From Streptomyces longhuiensis (GTDB lineage: Bacteria > Actinomycetota > Actinomycetes > Streptomycetales > Streptomycetaceae), in the NCBI RefSeq assembly GCF_020616555.1, contig NZ_CP085173.1, positions 9,440,001 to 9,504,000 on the forward strand: DNA of 64,000 nucleotides. Reading direction: 5' to 3'. Below the pieces are notes generated by a model, which searched no databases, had not been told where the DNA came from, and saw nothing but the letters and a program-made list of their open reading frames with translations. Positions 35,426 through 44,441 of the stretch are shown in pieces. Each line of letters begins with the position of its first letter. Within the stretch, counting starts at the first letter, position 1. A program made the position numbers and the translations under genes.

Positions 35426-35923
35426 GTGTTGCGTAGCGTTGAGATCACTGCCGAACTGGCCAACTCCTTGCGAGGCGAGAGCTTCCACAACCTTCACTGG
35501 CAGAAGAAGCTGGAGCTGAGTCTGGACTGCTTCGTCTGCCAACGCTCGGGGCGTACGACCTCCTTCCAGTACGGCCAGGAGTACGCCCTGTGCTCGGCCG
35601 ATTCGGAGCACCCCGAGCACCCCACGGCTGCCAGGATCGCCGCCTTCGACGTCACCGACGAGCAGGAGCGCACGGCGCTGCAAGTCGCCGTCGACTACTG
35701 GTGGGCGCCTTTCCACGACGCGAAGCGCAATCAGGCGGCCGCCGCGCTGTCGCTCACACCGTGGGTCCGCCTGTATCTCGGGTACTACTGCCCGCAGGCC
35801 CGGCAGTCCGGGACGTTCAGCATCCAGACCAACATGATTCGTCCGGTACGAGACTCGTGCGACCACTGCGACCAACTGCTCGCCACCAGCAAAGACGCTC
35901 CCGCCATCCGGCTCCTCACCTGA
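35426..35923 (+). CDS. Uncharacterised 165-aa protein with two CxxC pairs
   Basis: Begins MLRSVEITAELANSLRGESF. It has CFVCQRSGRTTSF near residue 37 and CDHCDQLLATS near the C-terminus, two CxxC pairs that could bind one zinc ion, plus a YYCPQARQSGTFSIQTN segment with a further Cys. The middle is helical (ALQVAVDYWWAPFHDAKRNQ). GTG 35426 follows GGGATGAT. Soluble, no signal peptide. No family recognised; a small zinc-binding protein is the most that can be said. Confidence 0.6.
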   Translation: MLRSVEITAELANSLRGESFHNLHWQKKLELSLDCFVCQRSGRTTSFQYGQEYALCSADSEHPEHPTAARIAAFDVTDEQERTALQVAVDYWWAPFHDAKRNQAAAALSLTPWVRLYLGYYCPQARQSGTFSIQTNMIRPVRDSCDHCDQLLATSKDAPAIRLLT

Positions 35924-36358
35924 GCCCTATCCCCGTGTCTTTGCCAGGCGAACCCGTGCACGCGCCGGTACTCAGCCACTGGCGTCAGGTCCACCGGTGC
36001 TCTCACTGGCCCGTCCGCACGTTCGCCACGGGCCGGATCTTGCGGACTCATCGGCCATGCACTGGACCCGGGCAGCCGAAGACGGTAGGTCCTGGTCGAC
36101 GCGATGGGGGACCATCAGCATCAACATTTCGTTGAAATTCTCGAGAGTGGGATGAAATACGGTAGAGGTGTCCTGAGCAGCTGATACCACACGGAAATGG
36201 GCAACGGATACATTTCTGAGTACTCCAGGTTCATTCAGTCTCAGGGGCAGAGTGATCCAGGTTCATACGGCTGCGGGACCAGGCCGGGTATCGCCGGCGG
36301 GTCCTGCATACGGCCCGTTCCGTAAGACGAGCGGAGTGCGACAGGCGACGGAGGCCGA
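35924..36358. other. Intergenic region with a possible stress-sigma promoter
   Basis: About 435 bp, no gene seen. Around 36269-36291, GGCT is followed after 13 nt by GGGTAT, close to Streptomyces SigB-type promoters (GNNT, 14-16 nt, GGGTAY), 68 bp before the phosphatase/kinase gene. The spacing is one short of consensus, so this is tentative. Confidence 0.3.
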
Positions 36359-39211
36359 ATGCACACGAACGCGCAGCAGGCCGCACACTCTGCGCCGCGG
36401 CGAGGGCACCGCCACAGGCTGCTGGGCCTGAGCAGCCTCGCCGGCCAGCTGATGTGGGTACAGCTGGGGCTCGTGGTGGTCCTCGTCGGCGTCACGGTCC
36501 TGGCGCTGGTGCTGCAGTCGCGCACGGCCATCTTGCGGGAGGCGGAGCACCGTTCACGGGCGGTGGCCGAAACCTTCGCGCAGGCGCCGGGAATCGTGCC
36601 GGCGCTGGACAGCTCCGATCCCAGCGCGGTCCTGCAGCCCTGGGCCGAGCGGGTTCGCCGCAAGGCCGGTGTCGACGCCGTGGTGGTCTTCAGCCCGAAG
36701 GGAATCCGCTACACCCACCCCGATCCGAAGCTGATCGGCAAACACGTGGTCGGTCCCTACAAGCCGTCCCTCACCCGCGGGGCGTTCACCCGCACGGCCA
36801 AGGTGAGCACCGGCGTCACGGTGGTCTCCATCGTGTCGGTCACCCGTAACGACGGTTCGGTGGCCGGATTCGTCTCGGTGGGCATCACAGTGAAGCGGCT
36901 GCACAGCACGGAGGCGGCCCAGCTGCCTGTCCTGCTGGGCGGCGCCGCGGGCGCCTTCCTCCTCTCGGCGGGCGCAACGCTGCTGGTCGGCCGCCGGCTG
37001 CGCCGGCAGACCCACGGTCTGGGCCCGGTCGAGCTGACCCGGATGTACGAGCATCACGACGCGGTGCTGCACGCGGTCCGCGAAGGCGTACTCATCATGG
37101 ACGCCGACCACCGTCTGCTGATGGCGAACGACGAGGCGCGGCGCCTGCTGGGCCTGGGACCCGGCAGGGAGGGCGAGCGGATCACGGACCTGGGAATGGA
37201 CCGCCGGACCGTCGATCTGCTCACCGCCGACCACGTCGTCTCGGACGCCGTCGGCCCGGCCGGCGACCGGCTCCTGGCGATCAACATCCGGCCCACCGAC
37301 GCGTCCGGCGGCCCGGCGGGCAGCGTGGCGACCCTGCGCGACACCACGGAGCTCCGCGCGCTGTCGGGCCGTGCCGAAGCCGCCCGGGAGCGACTGCGAC
37401 TGCTGCACGACGCAGGGGCCAGGGTCGGGACCACACTCGACGTGCGCCGCACAGTTCAGGAAATGGCAGATGTGGCCGTACCTCGGTTCGCCGATCTCGT
37501 CACCGTCGAGTTGGCGGACCGAGTCATGCGCGGTGACGAACCGTCGCTCCCGAGCGACCTGCTGCGTCGCATGGCGGTCAGCGCGGGCCCGTCACCTGGA
37601 GGCGGGACCAGTGCCGCCGGCAGGTCGGCCGGCGAGGACTCGGCCGCGGTGGCGCCCGGCGCGCACCGTACCGGACGTGTGCCCCAGGGCCCGGCCCCGT
37701 CAGTGCATCCTTTCCCCGTGGATGAGTCGGTCTCCTACTCCCTTCCGGCCCCGCAGGCGCAGGCGATGGCGACTCATCAGGCGGTGCTCGAAGCCGACTT
37801 GGCCGGCCTCGAGGCACGCCTGGAGGAGTCCGGGTACGACGGACGGATCCGGGAGCCGGGGCTCGGTTCGCTCATCACCGTGCCGGTCATGGCCCGGGGC
37901 GTGGTGCTGGGCGTGGCCAACTTCTGGCGGCACCAGGCGTCCGGTCCGTTCGACGAGGATGATCTCTCCTTGGCGGAGGAGCTCGTCGGCCGGGCCGGCA
38001 TCAGCATCGACAACGCCCGCCGCTTCACGCGGGAGCACACCACTGCGGTGACCCTGCAGCGCAGCCTGCTGCCCGGGGCGCTGCCGCACCAGGAGGCGGT
38101 GGAGGCGGCGTACCGCTACCTGCCGGCCCAGGCCGAACAGGCCGGGGTGGGCGGCGACTGGTTCGACGTCATCCCCCTGCCCGGGGCGCGGGTGGCGCTG
38201 GTCGTCGGAGACGTCGTCGGCCACAGCCTGCACGCGGCCGCCACGATGGGCCGCCTGCAAACCGCGGTACAGAGCTTCTCCGCGCTGGACCTGCCCCCCG
38301 ACGAACTGCTCGGCTGCCTGGACGAACTGGTCACCAAGATCGACGACAACGTCGGTCCGGACGCTGACCGGATCTCCGGCGCGACCTGTCTGTACGTCAT
38401 CTACGACCCGGCGTCAGGACACTGCACAATCGCGACGAACGGCCACCCCGGGCCCGCGCTCGTGCAGCCCGACGGCACGGTGTCCTTTCCCGACATCCCC
38501 GTCTCACCGCCACTCGGCCTCGGCGGCGAGCCGTTCGAGAAAGCCGAACTGGACCTTCCCGAAGGGAGCCGGCTGGTCCTGTTCACCAACGGTCTGGTCG
38601 CCGACCGGCACCGGGACTTCGACACCGGCATCGAGCAACTGCGCCAGGCGCTGACCGGGCTGCCGGACGCCACGCCGGAGGAGAGCTGCCAGGGCATCCT
38701 CGACGCAGTACTGCCGCCGCACCCGAGCGACGACATCGCCCTGCTCGTCGCCCGGACCCGCCGACTGGATGTGGAGCACATCGCCGAGTGGACAGTGGAC
38801 CGCGACCCGGCCGCCGTCGCGCACATTCGTACCGAGGCGGTCGGCCGGCTCGCCGCGTGGGGTCTGGAAGAACTCGGCTACGCCACCGAACTGATCCTCA
38901 GTGAACTGGTCACCAACGCCATCCGCTACAGCACCGGCCCCATCCAGGTCCGGCTGATGCGCACCCGCAGCCTGATCTGCGAGGTAGCGGACGGCAGCAC
39001 CACGGCCCCGCACCTGCGTCGGGCGGCGACAACTGACGAAGGAGGCCGCGGGCTCTACCTCGTCTCCCGCTTCGCTCAACGCTGGGGCACGCGCTACCTG
39101 GACCGAGGCAAAATCGTGTGGACCGAACAGTCGCTGGTTGCCGAAGCACTGCCCGTGAACGGCGTCACGGACGACGCTCTGCTGGATCAGTGGGACGACA
39201 CGGGCTGGTGA
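36359..39211 (+). CDS. Membrane sensor with PAS, GAF, SpoIIE phosphatase and anti-sigma HATPase domains
   Basis: A 950-aa multidomain protein. Membrane helix 1 (~31-52) and helix 2 (~187-212) flank an extracellular single-Cache/CitA-like sensor (VVVFSPKGIRYTHPDPKLIG). Next are a PAS domain (~225-330, YEHHDAVLHAVREGVLIMDA), a GAF domain (~345-560), a SpoIIE PP2C phosphatase (~585-790, GGDWFDVIPLPG, GDVVGHSLHAAATMG) and a GHKL domain (~800-925, LSELVTNAIRYS, DEGGRGLYLVSRF). This order matches Streptomyces RsbU/OsaC-like proteins that switch stress sigma factors by dephosphorylating anti-anti-sigma and phosphorylating or binding partners. The C-terminal ~370 residues are paralogous to the gene at position 1. 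No anti-anti-sigma or sigma gene is adjacent. Confidence 0.92.
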   Translation: MHTNAQQAAHSAPRRGHRHRLLGLSSLAGQLMWVQLGLVVVLVGVTVLALVLQSRTAILREAEHRSRAVAETFAQAPGIVPALDSSDPSAVLQPWAERVRRKAGVDAVVVFSPKGIRYTHPDPKLIGKHVVGPYKPSLTRGAFTRTAKVSTGVTVVSIVSVTRNDGSVAGFVSVGITVKRLHSTEAAQLPVLLGGAAGAFLLSAGATLLVGRRLRRQTHGLGPVELTRMYEHHDAVLHAVREGVLIMDADHRLLMANDEARRLLGLGPGREGERITDLGMDRRTVDLLTADHVVSDAVGPAGDRLLAINIRPTDASGGPAGSVATLRDTTELRALSGRAEAARERLRLLHDAGARVGTTLDVRRTVQEMADVAVPRFADLVTVELADRVMRGDEPSLPSDLLRRMAVSAGPSPGGGTSAAGRSAGEDSAAVAPGAHRTGRVPQGPAPSVHPFPVDESVSYSLPAPQAQAMATHQAVLEADLAGLEARLEESGYDGRIREPGLGSLITVPVMARGVVLGVANFWRHQASGPFDEDDLSLAEELVGRAGISIDNARRFTREHTTAVTLQRSLLPGALPHQEAVEAAYRYLPAQAEQAGVGGDWFDVIPLPGARVALVVGDVVGHSLHAAATMGRLQTAVQSFSALDLPPDELLGCLDELVTKIDDNVGPDADRISGATCLYVIYDPASGHCTIATNGHPGPALVQPDGTVSFPDIPVSPPLGLGGEPFEKAELDLPEGSRLVLFTNGLVADRHRDFDTGIEQLRQALTGLPDATPEESCQGILDAVLPPHPSDDIALLVARTRRLDVEHIAEWTVDRDPAAVAHIRTEAVGRLAAWGLEELGYATELILSELVTNAIRYSTGPIQVRLMRTRSLICEVADGSTTAPHLRRAATTDEGGRGLYLVSRFAQRWGTRYLDRGKIVWTEQSLVAEALPVNGVTDDALLDQWDDTGW

Positions 39212-39747
39212 CGACCGGACCCGGCCCGCCCATGACTGAGCGAGCCGGAAGATGCACGGCTCCGTTTCCACTCGGCCGCGCATTTCGGTAAGCAGGAACA
39301 GCGCGGTGGGCGGGGTGTCCGCTGCGTGGGAGGGTTCAGTCCGTGGCGATCAGCATTCCGCCCTCCTGGGCTCGCCAGCTGTGCTCACCGCCCCGTCGGC
39401 GATGTCGCGGACGTCCAGCGTCATTTCGCCGTCGTCGTCTTTGCGCGCGGTCATGGCCGGCAGCCGCAGGGTGTGAAGCAGGTGCCCGGTGCCCGGTGCC
39501 CGGTGCCCGCGTCGAGGATGAGGAGGTCGGCGCGGACCCGGCAACCGGCGTCCGTGGGAGTGAGGGACGGCTGGCGCACGACGTACACCCGGCCGTCAGC
39601 GATCTGGCCGGTGATGCTCGCCGTTGGCTCACCTCCCCGCTGCCGGGTCGCGATGAGCGGGACGCGGACATCGCACTGAGAGGCGAGGCGGGGCGGGGAG
39701 CTGTGGCGGGGGGCGGGTGACCTCAATGGGCCGCGCCCCGAAGGGAA
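39212..39747. other. Intergenic region with a possible decayed minus-strand gene
   Basis: Three minus frames in succession look partly protein-like (RVYVVRQPSLTPTDAGCRVR-ADLLILDAG; LPAMTARKDDDGEMTLDVRD-IADG; WRAQEGGMLIATD). They switch frame at a 7-bp tandem repeat, so this could be a frameshifted gene of unknown family. Not certain enough to call. Confidence 0.3.
39481..39508. repeat. Four tandem copies of GGTGCCC
   Basis: A perfect 7-bp unit repeated four times. Because 7 is not a multiple of 3, changes in copy number shift any reading frame across it; it lies exactly where two protein-like minus-strand frames switch. Confidence 0.8.
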
Positions 39748-40509
39748 TTACTCGGCCGTGTCGAGCTCCACGTCCAGGCCCTGGGTCGTGTTCCAGAACT
39801 CGGGGCCTGCATTCTGGAGCCGGGTGGCGGCGTGTTCGAGGTGGCGGCGGGCAGCTGTGCGGGCCGCCTTGGGGTTGCCCTGCTCGATGGCCGTGAGGAT
39901 GGAGTCGTGTTCCTCGCGCACCGCGTCGTAGAAGTCGTCGCGGCGGGCTTCGTTGGCGCGGGTGACGCGGATGCCGCCCCGGGAGACTTCGCCGAGGTAG
40001 CGGAGGGTGGAGACCATGACCGTGTTGCCGGTCGACTCCGCGATGGAGCGGTGGAAGGCCAGGTCCTCGTCGGCGCCGTCGCCTCCCGCCGCGACCGCCG
40101 CGTCGATCGCGGCCAGGGCCTGCCGCATCCGCGCGTGGTCGTCGGCGGTGGCGCGGGTGGCGGCGAGCTCGGCCGCCTCGCCCTCCATGGCGCGGCGGAC
40201 CTCGACGATCTGCAGCACCTTGGCCTTGGTGTCGGTGCTGTCGGTGGTGTCGGCGTCCAGGTCGAGTGGACGGGTGCGCCGGGGCAGGACGAAGACGCCC
40301 CGCCCCTGGCGCGCCTCGACCAGACCCGCGTTGCTCAGCCGGGACACGGCCTCGCGGATCACGGTGCGGCTGACACCGAGCTGCTTGACCAGTTCGACCT
40401 CGGTCGGCAGTTTGTCGCCCGTGGTCAGCCGTCCGGACTCGATCTCGTCCGCGAGCATCGCGGCGACGCGGTCCGCGAGCCGGACGGGCCCGTCCACCTT
40501 GGTAAACAT
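39748..40509 (-). CDS. FadR-type GntR family regulator of the threonate/erythronate operon
   Basis: A 253-aa regulator. The winged helix is at ~8-75: IESGRLTTGDKLPTEVELVK, then QLGVSRTVIREAVSRLSNAG-LVEARQGRGVFVL, classic GntR. The C-terminal FCD domain (~85-235) carries the metal/effector pocket residues (DLAFHRSIAESTGN; REEHDSILTAIEQGN-ARTAARRHLEHA). It starts 5 bp after denD, so it is the last gene of the operon and is probably autoregulated. The effector is likely one of the tetronates or an intermediate. The Shine-Dalgarno is weak, consistent with coupling to denD. Confidence 0.88.
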   Translation of the reverse strand: MFTKVDGPVRLADRVAAMLADEIESGRLTTGDKLPTEVELVKQLGVSRTVIREAVSRLSNAGLVEARQGRGVFVLPRRTRPLDLDADTTDSTDTKAKVLQIVEVRRAMEGEAAELAATRATADDHARMRQALAAIDAAVAAGGDGADEDLAFHRSIAESTGNTVMVSTLRYLGEVSRGGIRVTRANEARRDDFYDAVREEHDSILTAIEQGNPKAARTAARRHLEHAATRLQNAGPEFWNTTQGLDVELDTAE

Positions 40510-40514
40510 GGTTG

Positions 40515-41549
40515 TCAGTCTATCGGTGTGGACTTGGCCGCCGTGGCGGTGACCGCTTCCGCGTGGTCGGCGACGTACTGGCGCACGACCGCCGCGAAGT
40601 CCGCGTCGGGCTCAAGCCCGAGCCGGGCCGCGCGGGCGTTGTCGAAGGCGGCCGGCCACGAGCCGACGATGGCCTCGACGGCCGGGTCCGGCGCGACCTT
40701 CACCAGGTCGGCGACGGCGTCCCCGGCGACCTGACGCAGCGTGTCGAGGATGTCGGCGACCGTGACCGTGAGGGCCGGGAGGTTGACCGGGAGGCTGCCG
40801 GACAGTTGCCCGGGGCCTTCGCCGCGCTCGGCCTGGGCCACGCGCAGAATGCCCTCGACCGTGCGGCGCGGGGAAGCGAGGGCGACCCGCAGGTCCGGGC
40901 TGACCGGGCAGGTCGCATCGAGCCCGGCCAGCGGCTCGCGGACGATGCCGGACAGGAAGCCGGAGGCCGCCGCGTTCGGCTTGCCGGGGCGTACCGAGAC
41001 AGTCATCAGGCGGGTGACGCGGCCGTCGAGGAAGCCGCGGCGGGTGTATTCGGCTATCAGCTGCTCGCAGATCCGCTTCTGGACGCCGTAGCTGGACTGC
41101 GGCGTGGGCAGCGTGGACTCGCTGACGACCTCCGGCAGCGGCAACGCGGCGTCCGAGCCGTAGACGGCGACGCTGCTGGCGAAGACCACCCGCACCGATA
41201 CACCGCCGGCGGCCGACTGGGCGCGCGCGGCCTCGAGGAGGGCGCGGGTCGTGTCCAGGTTGGCGCCCATGCCGAGGTCGAAGTCGGCCTCGCACTCGGC
41301 GGAGACTGCGGCCGCGAGGTGGATCACCACGTCCACGGGCTGCGCGAACAGGTCGCCGAGGCGCTCGGTCAGGTCGCCCTGGACCACGTCCACGAGCGGG
41401 TCGGCGGCCAGCGGCGACCCCTGCGGTACGAAGAGGTCGGCGAGCACGAGGCGGGTGATGGGGGCGCCGTCGAACGTGCGCTGCTCCAGCAGGGCCTCGG
41501 CGACCTGGCGGCCCAGGAAGCCGAAGCCACCCGTGATGACGATCCTCAT
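40515..41549 (-). CDS. denD: D-erythronate dehydrogenase (NAD-epimerase/SDR family)
   Basis: A 344-aa extended SDR: N-terminal [20 protein letters not shown] for [35 protein letters not shown], and active-site [17 protein letters not shown] (YxxxK). DenD oxidises D-erythronate at C2 to 2-oxo-tetronate, which OtnI isomerises to the 3-oxo form. The assignment rests on the operon: otnI, otnK, otnC and ltnD are all present. Its ATG overlaps the otnI stop (ATGA). Confidence 0.85.
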   Translation of the reverse strand: MRIVITGGFGFLGRQVAEALLEQRTFDGAPITRLVLADLFVPQGSPLAADPLVDVVQGDLTERLGDLFAQPVDVVIHLAAAVSAECEADFDLGMGANLDTTRALLEAARAQSAAGGVSVRVVFASSVAVYGSDAALPLPEVVSESTLPTPQSSYGVQKRICEQLIAEYTRRGFLDGRVTRLMTVSVRPGKPNAAASGFLSGIVREPLAGLDATCPVSPDLRVALASPRRTVEGILRVAQAERGEGPGQLSGSLPVNLPALTVTVADILDTLRQVAGDAVADLVKVAPDPAVEAIVGSWPAAFDNARAARLGLEPDADFAAVVRQYVADHAEAVTATAAKSTPID

Positions 41550-42340
41550 GCGTTTTCTCCTTGGAGCTTGTTCAGCCAGCCGAGACCTTCGCTCGTGCCG
41601 GCCTTGGGGAAGTACTCGCAGCCGATCCAGCCGTCGAAGCCCAGCTCATCGACGACGGACATAAGATGACGGAGGTTCAGTTCCCCGGCATCGGGCTCGT
41701 GACGGTCGGGGACGCCCGCGATCTGAAGGTGGGCGACGCGGCCGGTGGGCAGGTCGCGGCGGAGTGTGGCGGTGAGGTCGCCCTCGACGATCTGGCAGTG
41801 GTACAGGTCGAGCTGGACCTTCAGGTTGGGGGCGCCCACCTCTTGGACGACGGCGTGGGCGTCGGCCTGTCGGCTGAGGAAGTAGCCCGGCATGTCACGG
41901 CCGTTGATCGGCTCGATCAGGATGTCGACGCCCGCCGCCGCGGCCTGTTCGGCGGCGTACGCGAGGTTGGACAGGTAGGTCGCGCGGTAGGGCGCCGGGT
42001 CGGCGCTCCGCGGTACCAGGCCCGCCATCATGTGCACGCGCGGGCAGTCGAGCGCGGCGGCGTACTCCAGGGCGCGGTCGACGCCGTCGCGCACCTCCGC
42101 CTCGCGTCCGGGCAGCGCCGCGATCCCGCGCTCACCCGCGTCCCAGTCCCCGGGCGGCGCGTTGAACAGCACCTGCCGCAGGCCGTGCGCGTCGAGACGG
42201 CGCCGCAGCTCGGTCACCTCGTACGCGTACGGGAAGAGGTACTCGACGGCCTCGAAGCCGTCCGCGGCGGCCGCGGCGAAGCGGTCGGGGAAGTCGTGTT
42301 CGGGATACAGGGTGGACAGGTTCGCGGCGAACCTCGGCAT
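41546..42340 (-). CDS. otnI: 2-oxo-tetronate isomerase (hydroxypyruvate isomerase-like)
   Basis: A 264-aa TIM-barrel sugar isomerase-like protein: [34 protein letters not shown], metal-binding Glu in [38 protein letters not shown], and [18 protein letters not shown] near the end. The family includes Hyi. In tetronate operons this gene (OtnI) interconverts 2-oxo- and 3-oxo-tetronate so that D-erythronate can feed the kinase OtnK. GGAGT precedes ATG 42340. Its stop overlaps the denD start by 4 bp. Confidence 0.87.
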   Translation of the reverse strand: MPRFAANLSTLYPEHDFPDRFAAAAADGFEAVEYLFPYAYEVTELRRRLDAHGLRQVLFNAPPGDWDAGERGIAALPGREAEVRDGVDRALEYAAALDCPRVHMMAGLVPRSADPAPYRATYLSNLAYAAEQAAAAGVDILIEPINGRDMPGYFLSRQADAHAVVQEVGAPNLKVQLDLYHCQIVEGDLTATLRRDLPTGRVAHLQIAGVPDRHEPDAGELNLRHLMSVVDELGFDGWIGCEYFPKAGTSEGLGWLNKLQGENA

Positions 42341-42371
42341 GGTGACTCCGTTCGGTGTGAGACCGGTTCGG

Positions 42372-43679
42372 TCAGCGGTTGACGACGCTCTTCTTGGTGG
42401 CGAGGACGGCCGCGGCGCCGATGACCAGGCCCAGCGCCAGGACGTACATCGGTATCGCCGTCGAGTCGGTGGCGTCCTTGAGCGAGCCGATCATGTACGG
42501 GCTGACGAAGCCGGCCAGGTTGCCCACCGAGTTGATGACGGCGAGCCCGGCGGCGGCCGCGGTGCCGCTGAGGAAGGCGGTCGGCAGCGACCAGAACAGG
42601 GGTGCGCAGGTCAGCACGCCCGCGGCGGCGATCGAGAGCGCGATCAGGGACAGCGCGGTCGACCCGGTCCAGCTCGCGGCCAGGGAGAAGCCGACGGCGC
42701 CCATCAGGCTCGGGATGACCAGGTGCCAGCGGCGCTCGCGTCGCTTGTCGGCGGAGCGTCCGAAGAGGTTCATCGCGACGAGCGCGGCCAGGTAGGGCAC
42801 GGCGCTCAGCGCGCCGATCGCGAAGCCGCCCTCGATGCCGGTGGACTCGACGAAGGTCGGCATCCAGAACGTGAGCGCGTACTGGCCCATCACGAAGAAG
42901 AAGTAGATGAGGCACATCAGCCACACCTTGGGGTCGCGGAACGCGTCCCACGTCTTGCCGTGCTCGGTGTGGTGCTTGGTGTCCTCGGCGAGAGCTCGCT
43001 CGATGACGGTCTTCTCGTCGTCGTTCAGCCACTTCGCGTCGCGCACGCTGTTGTCCAGGTAGAACAGCGTGATGACGCCGACGGCGATGGCGGGCAGCGC
43101 CTCGATGAGGAACAGCCACTGCCAGCCGTTCCAGCCGCCGGTGCCCTCGAAGACGTCCATGATCCAGCCCGAGAGCGGGTTGCCGAAGATGCCCGCCACG
43201 GGGATGGCCGACATGAACAGCGCGATCACCCGGGCCCGCCGGGCGGACGGGAACCAGTACGTGCAGTAGAGGATCACGCCCGGGTAGAACCCGGCCTCGG
43301 CGGCGCCGAGCAGGAACCGGAGTGCGTAGAACGTCACCTCGTTGCTGACGAAGACGAACAACGCAGAGACCACGCCCCAGCTGATCATGATGCGGGCGAT
43401 CCAGGTGCGGGCGCCGATCTTCTGCAGCATGAGGTTCGAGGGGACTTCGAACAGGAAGTAGCCGATGAAGAACAGGCCGGCGCCGAGGCCGTACGCCGCC
43501 TCGCTGAAGCCGAGGTCCTCGGACATCTGCAGCTTGGCGAAGCCGACGTTGACCCGGTCGAGGTACGAGACGACGTAACAGAGGATCAGGAAGGGGACGA
43601 TGCGCCGGATGACCTTGCGGAACACGGCGTTTTCGCGCGCGAGTTCGGGACTGTCGGTCGTTGTCACGGTCGTGGACAT
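42372..43679 (-). CDS. MFS transporter, anion:cation symporter family (likely tetronate uptake)
   Basis: A 435-aa membrane protein with about 12 helices. The first cytoplasmic loop region follows [25 protein letters not shown], the hallmark of the ACS/GudP-ExuT sugar-acid group, and loop 2-3 is [21 protein letters not shown] central cytoplasmic loop ([20 protein letters not shown]) separates the halves. ATG 43679 is preferred since GAGGAAG lies 8 bp upstream; an in-frame GTG three codons earlier overlaps this box. Its place between otnC and otnI makes four-carbon acid sugars the likely substrates. Confidence 0.88.
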   Translation of the reverse strand: MSTTVTTTDSPELARENAVFRKVIRRIVPFLILCYVVSYLDRVNVGFAKLQMSEDLGFSEAAYGLGAGLFFIGYFLFEVPSNLMLQKIGARTWIARIMISWGVVSALFVFVSNEVTFYALRFLLGAAEAGFYPGVILYCTYWFPSARRARVIALFMSAIPVAGIFGNPLSGWIMDVFEGTGGWNGWQWLFLIEALPAIAVGVITLFYLDNSVRDAKWLNDDEKTVIERALAEDTKHHTEHGKTWDAFRDPKVWLMCLIYFFFVMGQYALTFWMPTFVESTGIEGGFAIGALSAVPYLAALVAMNLFGRSADKRRERRWHLVIPSLMGAVGFSLAASWTGSTALSLIALSIAAAGVLTCAPLFWSLPTAFLSGTAAAAGLAVINSVGNLAGFVSPYMIGSLKDATDSTAIPMYVLALGLVIGAAAVLATKKSVVNR

Positions 43680-43745
43680 GAGGGGCACTTCCTCGTGCGG
43701 CTCAGTGGTTCTCGAGCGGATGGGGACGGGAGGGGGAGCGGGGTT

Positions 43746-44441
43746 CTACCAGGAGGCGCCGAAGGCGGTCCTCAGTTCGGCGATGGCGTCGCCGGTCAGC
43801 GGCTCCGGCTTGCGGCCGGTCGTCAGCCAGAGGCGTGCGGTCTCCTCCAGCTCTTCGAGTACGGCCAGTGCGGAGGCGGCGTCGGGGCCCCAGACGACGG
43901 GGCCGAGCCGGTCGAGCAGCACCGCCCGGATGGGAGTGCCGTTCGCCGCACGGGAGCTGATCCGTTCGGTGACCAGGTCGGCGACGCGCGGGTCACCGGG
44001 CCGGTGGTAGGGGACCAGCGGGACGTGGCCCACCTTCATCACGTAGTACGGGGTGAGGGGCGGGAGCACGTCGTCCTGCTGCCACACGCCGGCCAGCGTC
44101 AGCGCGACCAGGTGTGTGGAGTGGGTGTGGATGACGAACCGGGCGGTGGGGTCGGCCGCGTAGATGCGCCGGTGCAGCGTGAGCGTCTTGCTGGCGCGGT
44201 CGCCCGCGATCTGCCGGCCGTCTCCGTCGACCCGGGCGAGCCGCCCGGCGTCGAGGAAACCGAGGGCCGCGTCGGTCGGCGTGATCAGGTGCCCTTGGCC
44301 GTCGTCGAGCTTCGCGCTGATGTTGCCGGCGCTGGCGTGGACGTAGCCGCGTGCGAACAGGCTCGTGCCGACGCGGACGATCTCGGCGCGTGCGAAGTCG
44401 GCGGCCGTGTCGATGTCCTGTGACTTGTGGTCCTGGGTCAC
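43746..44441 (-). CDS. otnC: 3-oxo-tetronate 4-phosphate decarboxylase (class II aldolase family)
   Basis: A 231-aa class II aldolase/adducin fold: GYVHASAGNISAKL, the metal-binding HTHSTHLVALTLAG, a further His in YYVMKVGHVPLVPYHRPGD and a C-terminal helix TARLWLTTGRKPEPL. OtnC decarboxylates 3-oxo-tetronate 4-phosphate to dihydroxyacetone phosphate. GTG 44441 overlaps the otnK TGA by 4 bp, showing translational coupling and confirming the start. Confidence 0.87.
   Translation of the reverse strand: MTQDHKSQDIDTAADFARAEIVRVGTSLFARGYVHASAGNISAKLDDGQGHLITPTDAALGFLDAGRLARVDGDGRQIAGDRASKTLTLHRRIYAADPTARFVIHTHSTHLVALTLAGVWQQDDVLPPLTPYYVMKVGHVPLVPYHRPGDPRVADLVTERISSRAANGTPIRAVLLDRLGPVVWGPDAASALAVLEELEETARLWLTTGRKPEPLTGDAIAELRTAFGASW

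Noticed and set aside
40512..44423. Large plus-strand frames across the tetronate operon (such as 42030-44423)
   Set aside because: Antisense shadows of ltn/otn genes with low-complexity acidic or basic composition.
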